Assembly (NCBI RefSeq): GCF_026914265.1
Contig: NC_069134.1
Span: forward strand, 12,505,758-12,569,757
Direction of reading: 5' to 3'
DNA: 64,000 nucleotides
DNA from: Mya arenaria
Taxonomy: Eukaryota; Mollusca; Bivalvia; Myida; Myidae
Both the position numbers and the translations under genes were made by a program. Within the stretch, counting starts at the first letter, position 1, and each line of letters opens with the position of its first letter. The notes under the pieces are model-generated. The model saw nothing but the letters and a program-made list of their open reading frames with translations, ran no database searches and had not been told where the DNA came from. Positions 60,240 through 64,000 of this stretch are shown piece by piece.

Positions 60240-60744
60240 TTTTAACCTTAATTAGAAGACGTGTCGCGCACACCACCCAGATCCGCTCGTCAAAGGTCAA
60301 GGTCACACTTGGAGTCGGCGCAAAATCCGTGTCCGGAGCATAACTTCTATATGGATGGAGGGATTTTAATATAATTTGGCATAAATGTTCTCCATGGCAA
60401 GGCGGTGTGTCGCGCGAAAAAATTATGTCTCTGTGGCAAAGGTCAAGGTCACACTTAGAGGTCAAATGTCAAATAACAAGTTCAAGGTTACATAGACCTT
60501 AAAACTGAAAACGGTTTCCGCTCAATAACTTAATTATTGTTCAACCTTCAGCTGCCAAACCTGATAGGATGATCACCCATATTGAGTAAATGACCCCTAT
60601 TGTTTTTGGGGTCACAATATCAAAGGTCAAGGTCATTATCATTCTTTCATCTTCACAAATGTCCATTATGAATCTTTCTGTGAAAATTTAAACCTACAAA
60701 GCGGGCTCGACATCTGCCCGTGGGCATGCAGAATGTATTTCTAG
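60240..60744 (+). mobile_element. Helitron-like 3' end with upstream body
   Basis: The 3' end reads TGCCCGTGGGCA (60715-60726, perfect 5-bp stem), 14 bp, then CTAG (60741-60744) followed by TT, matching Helitron 3' termini. The body has AGGTCAAGGTCACACTT units repeated at 60292, 60429 and 60626. The 5' boundary is not determined; 60240 is approximate. Confidence 0.5.
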
Positions 60745-60847
60745 TTAACCCTTTTAAACATTCTTTTAAATCTTTTTAAACTACTCTTTAAACCTTCTTG
60801 CGATTTTGACGCGCAACCATGTCTACGTCCCCGGGGGTGTTTGACAT

Positions 60848-60903
60848 TACCGGAAGACAGACAGACAGACGGACGGACGGACAAACGGACAGACGGACGG
60901 ACA
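60848..60903. repeat. (ACAG/ACGG)n microsatellite
   Basis: About fourteen tetranucleotide units starting ACAGACAGACAGACGG and shifting to GGAC units. The following 60904-61288 shows nothing recognisable. Confidence 0.9.
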
Positions 60904-61288
60904 TACTTCTAATTTTGACCTAATATGACTCAGTTTTAAACTCACTCGAATTAACTAGCATTCTGACCAAATTTTATAAAGATTCATATAAAAATGTGGC
61001 CTCTAGAGTGTTTTTACTTTTGTGTGAATATAGATACGGGTCTTGGTAGCATTATCGTTGAATTTGCTAGATCTGATTTTATCACATGACATCGCTTGTT
61101 TTTCATGTAATATAATCATTACGAATTTCTTTATATTTAACACGTGTAATATAACTTTGACGTGACTCATTTCCGCCAATACATTCCATATAGAAAAAAG
61201 GCGTGAAAAGCGTGCGTACTCATAGCGTTAAAAAGGGTTTATTTTATATGTTTTATTTTTATGTTTTAAGTCATGTGATAAAACGAAT

Positions 61289-61427
61289 CTCACATTCGTT
61301 GTCAAAAAATATAATATTTTATTAAACTCGTTCAAGAAAATGTTATAAAGCTCGCCCGAGGCTCGCTATGTAACATTTTCTTGAGCTCGTTTAATAAAAT
61401 CTTATATCATATGACAACTCATGTGAG
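61289..61427. mobile_element. Palindromic MITE
   Basis: Left arm CTCACATTCGTTGTCA...TATTTTATTAAACTCG...AAGAAAATGTTA, right arm the inverse (TAACATTTTCTTGAGCTCGT, AATAAAATCTTATATCATAT, GACAACTCATGTGAG). About 58-bp arms around GCCCGAGGCTCG. Confidence 0.7.
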
Positions 61428-61745
61428 ATCCTATATATCCGTGGTTCGGGAGTGTTGTTCGGTATATAATAAGGACAATTTCATAAACGAAAGGACTTTT
61501 TATTTAAAACTGTATGGAATATAGAGGCGAATCCAACAAAACGTCCCAGGGTGTTGACCTGTGCTTTGGTAAAACTACATGTCACATATGTTTATATCTT
61601 AAGCTATTATTTTAGTTAGTAAATCACACAAGGTATATTTAGCACGCATTGTTATGCTCATCAGATGCAATATGTTAAACCAAATTTAGCATAAATTGTA
61701 TCGTTCTCCACTGAGTTGTTGATTTATTCTTGCACGTGTCACTTA

Positions 61746-63586
61746 TCAATTAAGTATGTTTTCGACATCGCTCCAGTCACATACTATATTGAAAATATTT
61801 GCATCCACCTCGTCAGATAACCCACGCAGCCCTTCTACATTGTAAGGCGTGTTAGTAAAAGCCTTCACATATACAGTCTTTACACTTTTGTCAAGTTTTA
61901 ATAGCAAGGCTTCGTCTGCGTAACAATTCACTAAAGCAGCATCTAATATGTCATCACTTATAAGGGCGTGGTATCTTTCTGGAATGTGGTTCCGAATTCG
62001 TTTGTATGGCTTTCTTGAGAACTCTTCGCCATCTACCTCTAGCACCGGGACAAAATGGTCGCTGGAATTCTGAATGTACACTGCTCGACCCCTTAAATTA
62101 CCACCAATGAGGCCTAACGGTTTGTATTCTAACCAACGCCACTGTTCCTTACTGCCATACTGTGAATAAACATACACAACGCTTCTGGTGAGAGTTGCAA
62201 AAGCAAATATCTCCACTTCTGTTCCCCAAGTGTTTTCGGAGGCCATCATTGACGTGTCTAGATATCTGGAAACCGAATCACGTGTAATGCCTTTCATTAG
62301 AGTTTCGTTTTCTTTCATGAAGTCAACAATCGCTTGCCTTATCAAGCTATGGTGTGTTTGTACGCCAAAAACTAAATAACTGAATGTTCTAAACAAACAA
62401 TTGCCATCCCCACGCATGTTTACAGTTTTAGTAGGTTTGGCGTCTCGTCGTATATATTTGTCTGGACCGGATGCATACGTGTTTTTGACTGCCGACTTAA
62501 ATACACTCGAGATTTGTTCCTGCCATTCTTGATTAGATGGTCTGAATTGAAATGGTTGGGGTTCTTGATTAGTAGATTCTGTAGAATTGGTAGGTTGTGT
62601 TGCAACATCTTCTCGCGATACTCTTCTCTTTTTTGGAGGGAGATTGCAGTCGTCAGATTTATCGTTTCTTTTTGCAGGTCTTTCAAACGCTTTCTCGTTT
62701 GCTTGGGTTCCTGTTTCTTTGTTTATTAGACTGTGGTCATCTTTTGGACCTTCAGTTGGTCGCTTTTCTGTGTTATCTGTAGCAGCATCGTCATTACTCT
62801 GCCTATAGCGATTCAGTCTGTTCCCACTTACACTTGTTTTCATTCCTTCTAGGAAATAAGTGCCTTTTCCAGTTACTTTTGTTATTTTGAATGGTCCTTT
62901 CCATTTTAGACCCAATTTCCCTCCTTTTCTCGTCAATTTTCTGGTGTTATGAAGAAGGACTTGGTCGCCGACTTCAAAACCTGCTGTATCGTCTTTAGGT
63001 AGTGAAGAATCGTAATATTTCTTCTGCTTCGATTGTGCCGTTTTAATATTGGACGATGCTTCTTTTCTGTTGCACGACAGTTTAATGAACGAGTCTATTC
63101 TTTCCTTTAGTGACAATTCAGAGTCTTGGTTATCATCCGATTGCATTGCTAAGTCTAGTTCTATTGGTAAGCGTGCGTGCCTTCCAAACACAAGATAGAA
63201 TGGTGTTTGTTTCGTCGACTCATGTTTAGACGTTCTATAGGCAAACAGTACGTATGGTAACTTAATGTCCCAATTTTTCTGCGACAAATCTACACTGTGC
63301 ACAAGCATATCGCACAAAGTCCTGTTAAATCTTTCAGTATGTCCTCCTGTTTGTGGGTGATATGCTGATGCAATTCTATGTTCTATCCCAAACTGCTTGC
63401 AAAACTTTTCATTCAAGTCGTTGCAGAATTCTCTCCCCTGATCCGTTATTAATACGCTGGGGCAACCATGTGTCGTGACAAACTTTGTGAATACTGATAG
63501 TACAGTTTCAGATGACTTGTCTGGAATCCCTTCTGCCTCTACCCATTTTGTCAAATATTCTGTTATAACGACAATGTACTTGTTTC
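61746..63586 (-). CDS. Ty3/gypsy-type integrase fused to an OTU-domain cysteine protease (3' exon; 5' part outside window)
   Basis: Open frame to a TAA at 61746; 612 residues from the acceptor at 63586 (the frame itself stays open to 63632, numbering below from there). Integrase core: TKWVEAEG, ITDQGREFCN with Asp64, HPQTGGHTERFNRTL with Glu100; spacing is exactly D-35-E. The first catalytic Asp would lie in an upstream exon. Then VLFAYRTSKHESTKQTPFYL and a GPY/F-like GLKWKGPFKITKVTGKGTYF (about 241-260), as in Ty3 integrases. A charged linker (about 280-370) has the NLS-like PPKKRRVSRE. Residues about 400-535 are an OTU fold: NMRGDGNCLFRTFSYLVFG (Asp409, Cys412), WGTEVEIFAFA, and SDHFVPVL (His526), so the catalytic triad looks intact. 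The frame is undamaged. TTTCAG then GAAACAAG at 63586 is a good splice acceptor, with no integrase sequence upstream of it. No LTR was found downstream. Confidence 0.85.
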
Positions 63587-63709
63587 CTGAAATGTATAAA
63601 TGTAAGCATTTTACAATACTTATTTTAATCAACGATGCATTGTCAAAGACAATACTAGTATATCCCCAGCCGATAGATGTTTCTTTTCAAGTTTGAGTTT
63701 GCATAGAAA
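63587..63709 (-). other. Probable intron upstream of the integrase-OTU exon
   Basis: Minus-strand sequence ATTTATACATTTCAG ends at the exon. The 15 codons still open above it (from 63632) do not continue the integrase consensus. A Helitron-type end lies just beyond at 63710. Confidence 0.5.
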
Positions 63710-64000
63710 CTAGAATTTCATTCTGCATGTCTACGGGCCAGCATCGCAGTTTTAAGATGTTGCATAAAAATTCCCTCATGCATATAGGATATCCTCTAGA
63801 AAAGCACTTCTAATGACCTCTGTTATCTTTACCTTTAACTGGAGACCTGGTTGATGCGTGCGACACTAGATCTCATGGTAGTTAACATTTGTGTGAAGTT
63901 ATAGTAAAAAAAATCTCTTCATGCAGTTACCAGATATGCCCTGCACAAGCATTTATCAGTGATCTCTAAGAAGACCTTTACCTTTGACCCATAAACCCAG
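63710..64000 (-). mobile_element. Helitron-like fragment, running off the window
   Basis: On the minus strand the element ends CATGCAGAATGAAATTCTAG followed by TT, close to the 3' end at 60727-60744 (CATGCAGAATGTATTTCTAG, TT). The rest of the visible body carries AAGTGCTTTTCTAGAGGATA and AGGTAAAGGTCTTC words. Its 5' end is outside the window. Confidence 0.5.

Noticed and set aside
62188-63696. Plus-strand frames over the integrase-OTU exon
   Set aside because: Antisense shadows; the minus-strand frame carries clear domain motifs.

Overview
The window is metazoan nuclear DNA, AT-rich, with intron-split genes, canonical GT-AG splice sites and dense non-coding repeats. The gene content (a two-domain receptor-type tyrosine phosphatase, an HMGXB4 orthologue, a cluster of small secreted coiled-coil/C1q proteins, a Ty3-type integrase) and the style of the repeats (Helitron-like elements with internal tandem units, hairpin MITEs, tRNA-headed SINEs) point to a mollusc, most likely a bivalve. 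The species cannot be fixed from the sequence alone.

Region 1 (1-25.3 kb, + strand) is the 3' part of a receptor-type protein tyrosine phosphatase gene whose 5' end lies outside the window. Nine coding exons are visible. They encode the C-terminal half of a catalytic D1 domain (CX5R loop kept), most of a degenerate D2 domain (catalytic Cys and Arg both replaced), and a long polar tail. The introns are large and hold four minisatellites (45, 38, 48 and 28 bp units), hairpin MITEs, a Helitron-like element and a SINE. The 5' end of one exon, with its splice acceptor, is present in three extra partial tandem copies.

Region 2 (25.3-34.6 kb) has no intact gene. It is a pile of repeats in which two nested insertions can be read: a LINE 3' end split by about 1 kb of dispersed repeat, and a TIR element inside another copy of that repeat.

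Region 3 (34.6-43.0 kb, - strand) is a complete HMGXB4 orthologue: nine coding exons, 695 residues, every exon phase consistent, HMG box spread over three exons, and a C-terminus ending in the same residues as the vertebrate protein. A Helitron-like element with an ACGT microsatellite lies in its last intron.

Region 4 (45.7-55.7 kb) is a C1q-domain cluster: one gene on the - strand, two close paralogues on the + strand, and a decayed C1q remnant. Each gene has two exons, one for signal peptide plus coiled coil and one for the C1q domain. The two + strand paralogues share a near-identical proximal promoter with opposed GATA-type motifs; the - strand gene has a similar site.

Region 5 (55.7-64 kb) is repeat-rich (dispersed repeats, a 192-bp direct-repeat pair, a LINE 3' end, a near-perfect palindrome, Helitron-type ends). 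It closes with the 3' exon of a Ty3/gypsy-type integrase fused to an OTU-family cysteine protease domain on the - strand. The integrase reading frame begins exactly at a consensus splice acceptor, so this copy may be a spliced or co-opted gene rather than a plain retroelement. I consider this the most unusual item in the window.
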